This document shows, piece after piece, positions 52,776 to 61,729 of a stretch of 64,000 nucleotides of DNA (the stretch's first letter is position 1; every line of letters starts with the position of its first letter). The stretch lies in NCBI GenBank assembly GCA_016720775.1, contig JADKJX010000009.1, positions 72,427 to 136,426 of the forward strand, in the 5' to 3' direction. A program made the position numbers and the translations under genes. Origin of the DNA: Chitinophagaceae bacterium (GTDB lineage Bacteria > Bacteroidota > Bacteroidia > Chitinophagales > Chitinophagaceae). Under the pieces are notes generated by a model. It did no database searches. It saw only the letters and a list, made by a program, of their open reading frames with translations, and had not been told where the DNA came from.

Positions 52776-53410
52776 TGCAGTCATTGAACATTGCAATAAT
52801 CGGTTCAAGAGGGATCCCCAATTATTATGGCGGGTTCGAACAAATGGCCCAATACCTTGCCGTTGGATTATTGAACAAAGGGCACGAAGTAACGGTTTAT
52901 AATTCGCATAACCATCCTTTTAAAGGGGATGAATGGAATGGCGTGAAGATCATCCATTGCTTTGATGCAGAAAATATGATCGGCACGGCCGGGCAATTTG
53001 TGTACGATTTCAATTGCATCGTGAATGCACGGAAGAAAAAATTTGACGTACTGCTGTTCCTGGGATATACCAGCAGTTCTGTCTGGGGTAAGATCTTTCC
53101 AAAGAATGCGGTCATCATTTCCAATATGGATGGCATGGAATGGAAACGGGACAAATACAGCAAGCCGGTGCAGAAATTCCTGCGCTATGCCGAAAAGCTT
53201 GCCGTTAAATACAGCCACTATTTCATTGCCGACTCCACGGTTATTCAATCTTATGTAGAGAAGAAATACAATATCAGCAGCAAGTATATTCCTTATGGCG
53301 CCGAGATATTTGCCAACAAGAATGAATGCGTGCTGGCAAAGTATGGCGTTTCAAAAAACAACTACCACATGCTGATGGCGAGGATGGAGCCGAGAATAAT
53401 ATTGATATGA
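52775..53410 (+). CDS. DUF1972 glycosyltransferase, N-terminal fragment, frameshifted
   Basis: The frame starts MQSLNIAIIGSRGIPNYYGG and FEQMAQYLAVGLLNKGHEVT, the DUF1972 N-terminal domain found in rhamnosyl- and related transferases. It runs to YHMLMARMEP and then goes out of frame, ending RIILI at 53410. Reinstating one C in the CC at 53390-53391 (GAGCCGAG to GAGCCCGAG) gives MARMEPENNIDMILEGF, exactly the conserved join of this family. So this is one gene, 52775-53886, of about 370 residues, broken by a one-base loss. Confidence 0.88.
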   Translation: MQSLNIAIIGSRGIPNYYGGFEQMAQYLAVGLLNKGHEVTVYNSHNHPFKGDEWNGVKIIHCFDAENMIGTAGQFVYDFNCIVNARKKKFDVLLFLGYTSSSVWGKIFPKNAVIISNMDGMEWKRDKYSKPVQKFLRYAEKLAVKYSHYFIADSTVIQSYVEKKYNISSKYIPYGAEIFANKNECVLAKYGVSKNNYHMLMARMEPRIILI

Positions 53411-53886
53411 TACTGGAGGGATTTCACAAAAGCAATTCTGAAAAGACATTCATTGTGATCGGCAATCATCATAATTCATACGGTAAGCTGATGTATAGTA
53501 AATACAGTCACGATAAGCGAATTCATTTTGCCGGGGCCGTTTATGATGCCGAAATAACCAACACCCTCCGGGCCTATTGCAAACTTTATTTTCACGGACA
53601 TAGTGTGGGCGGCACCAATCCATCGCTGCTGGAAGCCATGGCAAATGGTTCCATCATTGTGGCACACGACAATGACTTTAACCGGGCAGTGCTGAAAGCG
53701 GATGCCTACTATTTTAAAAATGCAGATGATGTGCTCCGGCTGGTGGTGAAAAGTAATGGACATAAAGAGAGTGCTATCATGGTGGAAAATAATTTTGTAA
53801 AGATCGAAGAGCAATACAACTGGCCTAATATTGTGAGCATGTACGAGGAGTTTATTATTGACTGCTATAACCGATCAAAAAAATGA
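53392..53886 (+). CDS. DUF1972 glycosyltransferase, C-terminal fragment, frameshifted
   Basis: The C-terminal Rossmann half of the gene that starts at 52775: ENNIDMILEGFHKSNSEKTF, FIVIGNHHNSYGKLMYSKY, YFHGHSVGGTNPSLLEAMAN (donor-binding E-x7-E-like block) and ANGSIIVAHDNDFNR. An ATG at 53326 opens the same frame, but the residues between 53326 and 53391 are out-of-frame noise. It overlaps the next gene by 4 bases (ATGA), as expected for an intact operon gene. That context supports an artefact rather than a decayed gene. Confidence 0.87.
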   Translation, partial: ENNIDMILEGFHKSNSEKTFIVIGNHHNSYGKLMYSKYSHDKRIHFAGAVYDAEITNTLRAYCKLYFHGHSVGGTNPSLLEAMANGSIIVAHDNDFNRAVLKADAYYFKNADDVLRLVVKSNGHKESAIMVENNFVKIEEQYNWPNIVSMYEEFIIDCYNRSKK

Positions 53887-55184
53887 AGCAACTGTTTTTG
53901 ATCAACGATACCATTGCCAATAAGATCAGTTATTATCACCTGGCTCTCTTTCTTATTGCCCTTCCTTTCGATTTTTTTTACAGCGAACTCATCCTCATAA
54001 GTTTTGGGCTTCACACATTTATTCATGTACGGAAAGATGACTGGCAACGGGTATTCAGTAAACCTGTTCTTATCCAGGCTTCTCTCTTTCTTCTTGGATT
54101 GCTTGCTATTTCTTATAGTTCAGATAAATCAGAAGGGTTCAATGTAACCACCCGGCAGCTGGCTATCCTGATCTTTCCCGTTTTGTTTGCCCTTGCCCCC
54201 CTGGATATGGAAAAATACAAGATGGATCTCTTCTGTATTTTTGGGCTTACCTGCGTGGCAACCGTATTATACCTGTATGCTGATGCGGTTCGTACAGTCG
54301 TTTATTTTCACCTGCCGGTTTCCTCTCTTTTTACCACCGTGTTCATGAACCATAATTTTTCACTGCCCATTGGGATACACGCCACTTATTTATCTGTTTA
54401 CATTGTCTTTTCCCTGCTGGTATTTTTATACCTCCTTTTAAAAAACGAACGGCCGAAACAAAAGTGGATCTGTATTCTTTCTTCGGTAATACTCTTTGCG
54501 GGGCTGATACAACTCTCTTCCAGGGCCGCTTTTATAGCTTTCTTAATGGTGATCAACCTGGCATTTCCTTTTTTGCTTTTCAAAGGGAAGAAACGAATTG
54601 CTTTTTTTATTGCTGCTTCCCTGGTATCAGCCGGTACCCTGCTGATCATTGTGAATGTAGATTCTTTTAAGACCAGGTACATAAGTGAACTGAAGACCGA
54701 CCTCACGAACGATGTAAAAATAATTGAGAACTCAGAGCCCCGGCTGGCAAGATGGAATGCCATTACAGAGTTAGTAAATGCATCCCCGGTTATCGGGTAT
54801 GGTACGGGCGCAGAAAAAAAACTGCTGAAAGAAAAATATTTTGAGAAGGGGCTTTATATTTCTTACCTGAATGAATTCAATACCCACAGCGAATACCTCG
54901 GTGTATTGCTTAAGACGGGAATGGTCGGGCTCCTGTTGTTTTTGTATATCCTGTATTTCGGATTTGCAACAGCCATTCAGAACCGGGACCTTCTTTTTCT
55001 GAGTTTTATGATGATCATCGCCATTGTTTCGGTATCGGAAAATATTCTTGATCTGAATAAGGGCATCTTTTTTTACAGTTTTTTCTTTTCTTTCTTCTTA
55101 TGCAAAACAAAATATGCATTGCTGAAAGAATTAACGCCGGCTGCTGTAAATACAGGCAACCAGCCAATATTAAAATCCGTTTAA
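53883..55184 (+). CDS. O-antigen ligase family protein (second ligase/polymerase-like)
   Basis: A 433-residue membrane protein with about ten helices (LFLIALPFDFFYSELILI, IQASLFLLGLLAISYSSDKS, VILFAGLIQLSSRAAFIAFL). The hallmark region is GYGTGAEKKLLKEKY followed by NEFNTHSEYLGVLLKTGMVG, the His-containing periplasmic loop of Wzy_C proteins. In a locus with two such proteins, one usually polymerises repeat units and the other ligates the chain; which is which cannot be told here. Confidence 0.85.
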   Translation: MKQLFLINDTIANKISYYHLALFLIALPFDFFYSELILISFGLHTFIHVRKDDWQRVFSKPVLIQASLFLLGLLAISYSSDKSEGFNVTTRQLAILIFPVLFALAPLDMEKYKMDLFCIFGLTCVATVLYLYADAVRTVVYFHLPVSSLFTTVFMNHNFSLPIGIHATYLSVYIVFSLLVFLYLLLKNERPKQKWICILSSVILFAGLIQLSSRAAFIAFLMVINLAFPFLLFKGKKRIAFFIAASLVSAGTLLIIVNVDSFKTRYISELKTDLTNDVKIIENSEPRLARWNAITELVNASPVIGYGTGAEKKLLKEKYFEKGLYISYLNEFNTHSEYLGVLLKTGMVGLLLFLYILYFGFATAIQNRDLLFLSFMMIIAIVSVSENILDLNKGIFFYSFFFSFFLCKTKYALLKELTPAAVNTGNQPILKSV

Positions 55185-55207
55185 ACCCACAAGAAAAGGA
55201 GTAAATA

Positions 55208-55993
55208 ATGCAGTCGCTGTCAGTAGTAATAATCACGTACAATGAAGAAAAGAATATCAGGCGTTGTATTGAATCAGTGAAGCAAATAGCAGATGAAATT
55301 GTAGTGGTGGATTCTTTTTCGGATGACGGCACCGCGGATATCGCCATTTCTTTTGGAGCTGTGGTAAAGCAGTTGCGGTTTGACGGATACATCAAACAAA
55401 AGAACAAGGCCATCGACCTGGCAACAAATAATCTGGTGCTGCTGCTGGATGCTGATGAAGCGGTAAGCGTGGAATTGGCAAGCAGCATTTTAAAAGCAAA
55501 AACGGATTTTATTTATAAAGCCTATTCCATGAAGCGCTGCAGCATATTCCGGGGTAAGTATATCAGGCACGGCCTGTGGTACCCGGATAAAAAACTGAGG
55601 CTTTTCGACAAACGCTTTGGCACCTGCGGAGGACTGAATCCGCACGATAAAATAATAATGCACAAAGCGGTGGAGGTGAAATTGCTGGAAGGCGACCTGA
55701 TCCATTATACGTATGAAACACTGAAGGAATACCGGGTAAGAAATGAAGAAGTGAGTACGGTGGCCGCCCAGTCGCTTTATAACGCCGGCATCCGGAGATC
55801 GAGATTAAAAATTATTTTCAGCCCCCTGTGGGCTTTTATTAATGGCTATTTTTTACGGCTTGGTTTTTTAGAAGGGTATGAAGGGTTTGTAATTGCGGTG
55901 AACACATCGCAGCAATGTTATTCAAAATATCAGAAACTGCGCCAGCTTCAACGGGAAGATATTGCTGAAGTGGCCTGGGAAAAATCTTATTAA
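55208..55993 (+). CDS. Family 2 glycosyltransferase (WaaE/KdtX-like)
   Basis: A 261-residue enzyme. It shows SVVIITYNEEKNIRRCIESV, IVVVDSFSDDGTADIAISFG, NLVLLLDADEAVS with the metal-binding D-A-D, and RHGLWYPDKKLRLFDKRFGT, which is typical of the LPS core beta-glucosyltransferase WaaE type. It probably acts early, on the inner face of the membrane. A short gap of 23 bases follows the ligase-like gene. Confidence 0.9.
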   Translation: MQSLSVVIITYNEEKNIRRCIESVKQIADEIVVVDSFSDDGTADIAISFGAVVKQLRFDGYIKQKNKAIDLATNNLVLLLDADEAVSVELASSILKAKTDFIYKAYSMKRCSIFRGKYIRHGLWYPDKKLRLFDKRFGTCGGLNPHDKIIMHKAVEVKLLEGDLIHYTYETLKEYRVRNEEVSTVAAQSLYNAGIRRSRLKIIFSPLWAFINGYFLRLGFLEGYEGFVIAVNTSQQCYSKYQKLRQLQREDIAEVAWEKSY

Positions 55994-56000
55994 ACACCGA

Positions 56001-56927
56001 TTGATAACAACCACCCAAAATATATTAAAAACACTGGGGTATTTCGACCTGTTTCAATACCCGTTGACCAGGGCAGAGATCCGTTTGTTTCATGGGGAAG
56101 AAATTCCGCATACAGAAATTGATGCAGCACTTGAGCGGTTGCTGGAAGAGAAGATCGTTTTCCGCCTGGATGAATTTTATTCACTGCAAACTGATTTTGT
56201 GCTTGCAGAAAGGCGGCGGAGTGGAAATGCGCTTGCTGCCAGCCAAATGAAAACGGCTGACCGGGTGGCCAGGTTTCTTTCAAAATTTCCTTATGTAAAA
56301 GGGATCGCTGTTTCGGGGTCACTTTCAAAAAACTTTGCCACTAAAAAAACCGACATCGATTTTTTTATTGTTACAGAAGCAAACAGGCTCTGGATAGCCC
56401 GAACGTTCATGCACCTGTATAAAAAGATCACATTTTTAACCGGGCGCCAGCATTGGTATTGCATGAATTATTATGTGGACGTACAAAGCATGGAGATAAA
56501 AGAGAAAAATATTTTCACAGCAATGGAATCGGTAACGCTCTTACCGATGCAGGGGAAAAAGGCGATGGATGATTTTATGACCGATAATAACTGGGTAGTT
56601 GGTTACTTTCCATTTAAAAAAATAATAACAGACGGCATACCGGAAATACGGCCGGGCGCTTTAAGAAAAATAGCGGAAAAAATATTTAATACCGGCCTGG
56701 GTGATAAGCTTGATGCCTGGCTGATGCATATAACGGAAAAGCGTTGGCAGAAAAAAACGCGGCTTCGTCAACTCAACAGCAACGGCCATGTGATGAGTAT
56801 GGTTGTGAGCCGGCATGTTTCAAAACCTGATCCGAAAAACTTCCAGGATAAAATAGTTGAACGATACCGGGCCAAAGTGCAGCAACTGCTGCAAGTGAAA
56901 GATAAAACGGCCTCCATTGTTTTATAA
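56001..56927 (+). CDS. Nucleotidyltransferase-domain protein of the polysaccharide locus
   Basis: About 308 residues from a TTG at 56001, 7 bases after the previous stop; the frame also reaches back to a TTG at 55962, and no ATG precedes the conserved part. The first 90 residues resemble a winged helix (LKTLGYFDLFQYPLTRAEIR). Then comes VKGIAVSGSLSKNFATKKTD and IDFFIVTEANR, the GS...DxD motif of the pol-beta nucleotidyltransferase fold. Substrate unknown: nucleotidyl transfer to a sugar, protein or RNA is possible. It ends tail-to-tail with the convergent methyltransferase; their stop codons share TTATAA (56922-56927). Confidence 0.75.
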   Translation: MITTTQNILKTLGYFDLFQYPLTRAEIRLFHGEEIPHTEIDAALERLLEEKIVFRLDEFYSLQTDFVLAERRRSGNALAASQMKTADRVARFLSKFPYVKGIAVSGSLSKNFATKKTDIDFFIVTEANRLWIARTFMHLYKKITFLTGRQHWYCMNYYVDVQSMEIKEKNIFTAMESVTLLPMQGKKAMDDFMTDNNWVVGYFPFKKIITDGIPEIRPGALRKIAEKIFNTGLGDKLDAWLMHITEKRWQKKTRLRQLNSNGHVMSMVVSRHVSKPDPKNFQDKIVERYRAKVQQLLQVKDKTASIVL

Positions 56928-57746
56928 GCCCGGCTTTTTTCTGACTGAAATGATATAGTAGTCGCCGATATTTCTCCAGGGCCATTTGCCCTTCCACTTT
57001 TCTTCTTTCGATCCCAGGAATGCATAAAAATTCGGGTGCTTTTCTGCAAAGCCTTCCATATAAGACGGAGGAACCAGGGTGCACAAGCCTTCAACAGCAA
57101 CCAGGTCAAATTCTTTCTGCAAATGTTTTATTATGAACGATGGGTTGTAATACCAGCACTTGAAATATTCGCCTTCTATGTGTGCTGTTACTCCCTTGCT
57201 GCTTAAGAACCTCCGGAATGCCGTTTTAAATTTCCCTTTGAACAGTAACAGGAATTCCCATAAACAGAATTTTGGCAGAATTACCAGGGTGGCAATACCC
57301 CCGGGCTTTAATAAGACGGAAAAGGAATCCAGTACTTTATCCAGTTCGCCGGTACAGTTCAACCCGGCAAAATTCGAGAAGATAAGGTCATACCTGGTTT
57401 GTTGTTTTAGATTTTCCAGTTGCGTGAATGAAATGACCTCGGTACTTATTTTATCATCAAGCTTCAATGTGGCCACTTTATTTTTTAAAATATCCTGCAT
57501 ACCGGCAGATAGATCTGTTGCATGTGTGGTATGTCCCGGCTGTGCAAACCAAATAGCATCTTCGCCCGTACCGCTGTTCAATTCAAGGATGTTGCTGTGT
57601 GGAAGAAGATATTGCTGAACATGGTTCCTTACCCGTTCTCTTTTGTATTGAATGACGGGATTACTGCCGTACAGCTCATCGAATGCTGCCGATTGCCGGG
57701 TAAATGCGGCTGCCGTCCGTTGCTCATTTTCCTTCGATGAATTCAT
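56922..57746 (-). CDS. Class I SAM-dependent methyltransferase (last gene of radical SAM cluster)
   Basis: A 274-residue methyltransferase. Motif I is SNILELNSGTGEDAIWFAQP, followed by HTTHATDLSAGMQDILKNKV and motif FSNFAGLNCTGELDKVLDSF with VLLKPGGIATLVI. The C-terminal half has YFKCWYYNPSFIIKHLQKEF. The first gene junction, a 4-base overlap with the radical SAM gene at 57743, indicates a coupled operon. Substrate unknown; methylation of a lipid or small metabolite made by the cluster is inferred. Confidence 0.85.
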   Translation of the reverse strand: MNSSKENEQRTAAAFTRQSAAFDELYGSNPVIQYKRERVRNHVQQYLLPHSNILELNSGTGEDAIWFAQPGHTTHATDLSAGMQDILKNKVATLKLDDKISTEVISFTQLENLKQQTRYDLIFSNFAGLNCTGELDKVLDSFSVLLKPGGIATLVILPKFCLWEFLLLFKGKFKTAFRRFLSSKGVTAHIEGEYFKCWYYNPSFIIKHLQKEFDLVAVEGLCTLVPPSYMEGFAEKHPNFYAFLGSKEEKWKGKWPWRNIGDYYIISVRKKPGL

Positions 57747-59257
57747 ATAACGGCTTTTTCCAGTTGATGCAGTTTTTGTTTGTCGAGAAAAGCCGCAGGG
57801 GTATAATAGATACCCGACAGGGCTTTCTTAATAACCCTGAAATTACTTTTAAGAGGATGGAAAAAAAGCTGCTTTATATTTTCAATGGCAATATGCTGGC
57901 GATAGGTTTTATGTACGTACCGGTGAAGTTGCTTATAAAATGCCGGCTGGTAAGTATTGCGAAACATCAGGGCCAGTTCATCCGAGTCGGTCCAATTCGT
58001 TTTTTCCTTTAATTCTGTTTTTACTTTTTCAAAAAAAGCGGTTCCGGGCAATGGATACGAAACGGAAATGCCGATCTCATGCGGCAGCAGTTTATTGATC
58101 ATGTTTATGGTCTTCTCAATATCTTCTTTGGTTTCACCCGGATAACCGAACTGTATGAAGAAAGAGGGCTTGATGCCGTTCTTCTTCAGCAGCCGGGTGG
58201 CTTCATAGATCTGTTCCACTGTGGTGCCTTTATCCATCGCATCCAATATTTTTTGAGAGCCGCTCTCGGCACCCATCCATATATTATCGCAACCGGCTCT
58301 TGCCAGGTCTTTGATATTGTTTTCCTGCAGCAACAGGTCAACTCTTCCCTGCATCTTGAATTTAAAATGAAGTTTTTCTTTTTCAACCAGGCCAGCAAAT
58401 GCATTCACCCAACCCGGTTTTAGTCCGAAGATGTCATCACAGAACCAGATATGGTCAAACTGAAATTTTTCTTTCAGCATCTTTAGCTCAGTAACCACAT
58501 TGCCCGGACTGCGGGTGTTGTAGCGGTTTCCGTAAATGGGCTTAGCACACCAGTTACACTTGAAAGGACAGCCTCTTGTTGTTCCCATGTTCATGGAAAA
58601 ATAACCGGCATGGTTCAGCCACATTTTCCGGTAGGGTTCCATATCTACCAGGTCCCAGGCCGGGAAGGGAAGCGAATCCAGTTCCTTGATAACATCTCTT
58701 CGCTGCGTTTTTACAACCGCCGGGAAACCGCCGTGGTTGGTGTCCTCACCAACCACATTCAGGCCGGCATTACTATATTTGAAGGCAAGCCCTTCAATAT
58801 TGAAAAGATCTTTTTCAGCATTTGACACCGCATTCACCAGTTCAAGTAAACTGAATTCCGCTTCGCCTAATAAAATAAAATCAGCTCCTTCATCCAGGTA
58901 CATTTCGTAGCGGTCGGTAGAATCAGAACTGGATACGATCACGGTACAACCTTTTGCTTTCGCCAGCTTTATCATTTTAAATGCAGCCTCCCGCATGTTG
59001 GTGAGGCACATCTTGGTGAGGTAATTGAAACCGTCATCATACAACACAAAAAAATCAGGCTCACTTTTTTCCAGGTAAGGAATAACTTCTTCAGGCTGTT
59101 TGGCAAACATGGTATCAAACAAACTTACTTTATAACCATTCCCTCTCATTAAAGCTGCTGCATATAGGGTGCCCAATGGTGCATAGGGCTGCCCCGTGGC
59201 CCATTGCTTTGGGTCGAAACGTAAAAAATATGAGTGCGAAAAAAGAATGTTCTTCAT
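57743..59257 (-). CDS. B12-binding-domain radical SAM protein
   Basis: A 504-residue protein. The N-terminal B12-binding-like domain (PLGTLYAAALMRGNGYKVSL, FVLYDDGFNYLTKM, ADFILLGEAEFSLLELVNAV) precedes a radical SAM core with the cluster motif GCPFKCNWCAKPIYGNRYN (C-x3-C-x2-C) at about residues 200-212. Later marks are HIWFCDDIFGLKPGWVNAFA and GAESGSQKILDAMDKGT. Such enzymes often methylate unactivated carbon or phosphorus, or perform ring rearrangements. It starts 1 base before the next gene's end and overlaps the downstream methyltransferase by 4 bases. Confidence 0.9.
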   Translation of the reverse strand: MKNILFSHSYFLRFDPKQWATGQPYAPLGTLYAAALMRGNGYKVSLFDTMFAKQPEEVIPYLEKSEPDFFVLYDDGFNYLTKMCLTNMREAAFKMIKLAKAKGCTVIVSSSDSTDRYEMYLDEGADFILLGEAEFSLLELVNAVSNAEKDLFNIEGLAFKYSNAGLNVVGEDTNHGGFPAVVKTQRRDVIKELDSLPFPAWDLVDMEPYRKMWLNHAGYFSMNMGTTRGCPFKCNWCAKPIYGNRYNTRSPGNVVTELKMLKEKFQFDHIWFCDDIFGLKPGWVNAFAGLVEKEKLHFKFKMQGRVDLLLQENNIKDLARAGCDNIWMGAESGSQKILDAMDKGTTVEQIYEATRLLKKNGIKPSFFIQFGYPGETKEDIEKTINMINKLLPHEIGISVSYPLPGTAFFEKVKTELKEKTNWTDSDELALMFRNTYQPAFYKQLHRYVHKTYRQHIAIENIKQLFFHPLKSNFRVIKKALSGIYYTPAAFLDKQKLHQLEKAVI

Positions 59258-60304
59258 TTAAAGCATTGTTCCGGGTGATAAGTTAAGATAACAAACACAT
59301 TTTACACAGGTTTCGTTTTTAAAAGTATCCAGGTTCCGCCTGAAATCAATGGCGTTTTCACTGTTGATGATCTTATCCAGTTTTTCGTTTTTAATATTTC
59401 CGTACGGCTGATGAAAAAAACAGGGCCTTACTGTTCCATCTGCTTCCACCACCACCGACACCCAGGGCGCATTGCATTTTTTATAAGGGAAATCATTGTA
59501 GCCATAAAAAGCAGCATAGTAGGAATAGATATGCTGGATCTTTTCCCTGCTTTCTGCAATGAACCGGCTGTTAAAATCATCTTTATTATTCACAAGCAGG
59601 TAATCAATAACCGATCTTAATTCATCCAGGTCCTTATTCTCCAATAATATTTCATGTTTCCTTTTTTCATCCCATACCATCTCCCGGTTAAAAGCATGGC
59701 TGCTTACATCGGCGGGTAAAAAACTTAGCTGGTCTATACCGATCTGTTTAGCACTTTCAATGATCTGCGGCCAGCCATTGTAATTAAGGCGGTGTATCAC
59801 CGTCCGGGAACTGATCCTGAACGAAGGATCCAATGCTTTGATGGCGCTGATGCCTTCAGCCAGTTTCTTAAATGCGCCCGGTATGTTGCGTATGTGGTCG
59901 TGTGTTGCTTCGTCGCCGTCAAGCGAAACAATGATATCATCTACCCGGTTAACCAGGGCTTCTGCATTTTTCTTCAACGTGAGCCCGGTGGAAAGTAAAC
60001 TGATCTTTATTTTTTCCTTCTTCAGTATTTCGCAGAGCCTGAAAAAGTTTGGATTCAGCAAAGCTTCACCGCCCGACATCAGTACCTGTTGTGTGCCCAG
60101 GGTTTTTAATGTACTCATCAATGCCTGCACGTCTTCTTCGGTTAGTTGTTTGAGGTTGTGATTTCCTTTCCAGATGTCACACATCACACAACGGCAGTTG
60201 CAGGCGCTGTGCGGCATCAGTATCACAATGGGCAGGGCGCTTATCTTATGCGTGTGCAGACTGCGGTATCTTTTATATGTTTGATATGGTGACTGCAGCA
60301 GCAT
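59258..60304 (-). CDS. Radical SAM protein with SPASM-like C-terminus
   Basis: A 348-residue protein. The cluster motif is PHSACNCRCVMCDIWKGNHN (C-x3-C-x2-C) near residue 35, followed by the SAM-binding LMSGGEALLNPNFFRLCEIL and VSLDGDEATHDHIRNIPGAF. The C-terminal half has several cysteines (KKCNAPWVSVVVEADGTVRP, then PCFFHQPYGNI and ETCVKCVC), matching a SPASM-type region that binds extra clusters and is common in peptide- or alcohol-modifying enzymes. No precursor peptide gene is evident nearby. It lies tightly between two cluster genes. Confidence 0.9.
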   Translation of the reverse strand: MLLQSPYQTYKRYRSLHTHKISALPIVILMPHSACNCRCVMCDIWKGNHNLKQLTEEDVQALMSTLKTLGTQQVLMSGGEALLNPNFFRLCEILKKEKIKISLLSTGLTLKKNAEALVNRVDDIIVSLDGDEATHDHIRNIPGAFKKLAEGISAIKALDPSFRISSRTVIHRLNYNGWPQIIESAKQIGIDQLSFLPADVSSHAFNREMVWDEKRKHEILLENKDLDELRSVIDYLLVNNKDDFNSRFIAESREKIQHIYSYYAAFYGYNDFPYKKCNAPWVSVVVEADGTVRPCFFHQPYGNIKNEKLDKIINSENAIDFRRNLDTFKNETCVKCVCYLNLSPGTML

Positions 60305-60305
60305 A

Positions 60306-61043
60306 TTAACTGTACCGGTTCTTTATGGTTATCCAGTAAAATGGATTCTTTTTAATGGATAATTTATTTTTCCATGAATGCGGGTGATGAAGGATCTTGT
60401 ACTGGAAATTTTCCAGCTCTGAAATGTTATGATGAAAATAATTCCGTGCCATTTCGGGGAAACCCATCCTGTTGTAATGTTCTTTTGTCCGCTGCCGGGC
60501 AGCTTCTATTTCCTGCTGCAGGTAAAAAGGGGAGTCCATGATATGAATTTCTCCCTGTAAGGTCAGGTGTTCCAGCGAAGTGTTTATGACCTGTTCCAGC
60601 GATTGAAAATACTGGATAGAAGCAGCGAAAAGGATCATGTCAAATTTCTTTTCCTTCAATTCATCTGCCTGCAGGCTTCCATTTATAAAATCCAGGCCCG
60701 GAATTTTTTTAAAGACACGCCTGGCCTGTTCCAGTTCCGGTGTATTAACATCCAGCCCGGTTACTTCAATATCGGCAGCACTTGCCAGCTTTGCAGAAAG
60801 CCAGCCATTACCACAACCAACTTCCAGAATATTCAGGATATTGCTTCGCTGCTTTACATAACTCAGCAATGCCCTGCAGGAATTTTTACGGATGATCCAT
60901 TCCCTGTAGTATGGATGTGTGTTGTGAATGACCGGCAGCCCGGCAACTTCATCATCGGTATACACCCTTCCTTCTTTCCTGCGCAGGCGGATGTAGAGTT
61001 GTTCAAATTTTTCCGCAGTGGAATAGGTTGCCGTGTTATTCAT
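60306..61043 (-). CDS. Class I SAM-dependent methyltransferase
   Basis: A 245-residue protein. Residues 85-105 hold motif I, LNILEVGCGNGWLSAKLASA, with VTGLDVNTPELEQARRVFKK and FDMILFAASIQYFQSLEQVI. The N-terminus FEQLYIRLRRKEGRVYTDDE and the C-terminus YFHHNISELENFQYKILHHP have no family I can name. It overlaps the upstream methyltransferase gene by 4 bases and ends 1 base before the SPASM-type gene, so it is part of the same operon. Confidence 0.87.
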   Translation of the reverse strand: MNNTATYSTAEKFEQLYIRLRRKEGRVYTDDEVAGLPVIHNTHPYYREWIIRKNSCRALLSYVKQRSNILNILEVGCGNGWLSAKLASAADIEVTGLDVNTPELEQARRVFKKIPGLDFINGSLQADELKEKKFDMILFAASIQYFQSLEQVINTSLEHLTLQGEIHIMDSPFYLQQEIEAARQRTKEHYNRMGFPEMARNYFHHNISELENFQYKILHHPHSWKNKLSIKKNPFYWITIKNRYS

Positions 61044-61705
61044 ATTGCTTTTTCAATTTTGAAGATCAAAATTTTTTCGAGCATATTTTTTTTACTGTGT
61101 ACGCAACGAAGTGCAAAACCATTCTTCTTTGCAAAGCCAGTGATCATTTCCATGTCACAGGTTTCGATCAGCACCATACCTATTTCAGTTCCGGCATTTA
61201 TATAACAAGGCAGTGTATCAAACAGGTTTGAAAAGTATTCCCCCTGCTCGCCGCAAAACCATGCATGATCCTTGGCCGTTACCGGCTTTTTTTTATAATA
61301 AGGCGGATTAATGGCAATGATATCGAATGGTTGTTTTGGAATATCATTAAAAAGATCCGATTCGATCACCTCTATCTCCACCTTATTTTCTTCGCTGTTC
61401 TTTACGAGAAATTCCACCGCCACCGGGTTGATATCCGAAGCAGTGACCCGGGCACCTTTCTTTGCCGCTGCAATGGAGATGAGTCCGCTGCCGCAACCCA
61501 GCTCTAAAAACTTCTTTCCCTTCAGCGGCATCGTGTTTACATATTGCAACAGCAATTGGGTACTGAAAAAAAATCCGGGATGAAAAACCTCGGGTGCAAT
61601 GGCAAGACGAATATCCCCGTGCCGGTACATTCTTGTTTTAGCAAGATATTTTACCAGCAAAGGCTTGTATGTGTGCGCAACGATATGTTTAAATGCCGTG
61701 TTCAA
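61040..61705 (-). CDS. HemK/PrmC-like class I methyltransferase
   Basis: About 221 residues. Motif I is KKFLELGCGSGLISIAAAKK, then ARVTASDINPVAVEFLVKNS and the N-P-P-Y motif in FDIIAINPPYYKKKP, usual for enzymes that methylate amide or ring nitrogen. I choose the TTG at 61705 (MNTAFKHIVAHTYKPLLVKY), because IVAHTYKPLLVKYL followed by APEVFHPGFFFSTQ is the normal N-terminus of this Bacteroidota group. The frame is open to a TTG at 61768, but that start would place a palindromic arm (61730-61750) inside the gene. No ATG is available. Overlaps the next gene by 4 bases. Confidence 0.83.
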   Translation of the reverse strand: MNTAFKHIVAHTYKPLLVKYLAKTRMYRHGDIRLAIAPEVFHPGFFFSTQLLLQYVNTMPLKGKKFLELGCGSGLISIAAAKKGARVTASDINPVAVEFLVKNSEENKVEIEVIESDLFNDIPKQPFDIIAINPPYYKKKPVTAKDHAWFCGEQGEYFSNLFDTLPCYINAGTEIGMVLIETCDMEMITGFAKKNGFALRCVHSKKNMLEKILIFKIEKAI

Positions 61706-61729
61706 TATCTTGTTGAAGTTTATACAGTT

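Noticed and set aside
46855..56927. The polysaccharide locus as a horizontally acquired island
   Set aside because: No tRNA, integrase, IS element or direct repeat borders it, and I see no striking change of base composition by eye.
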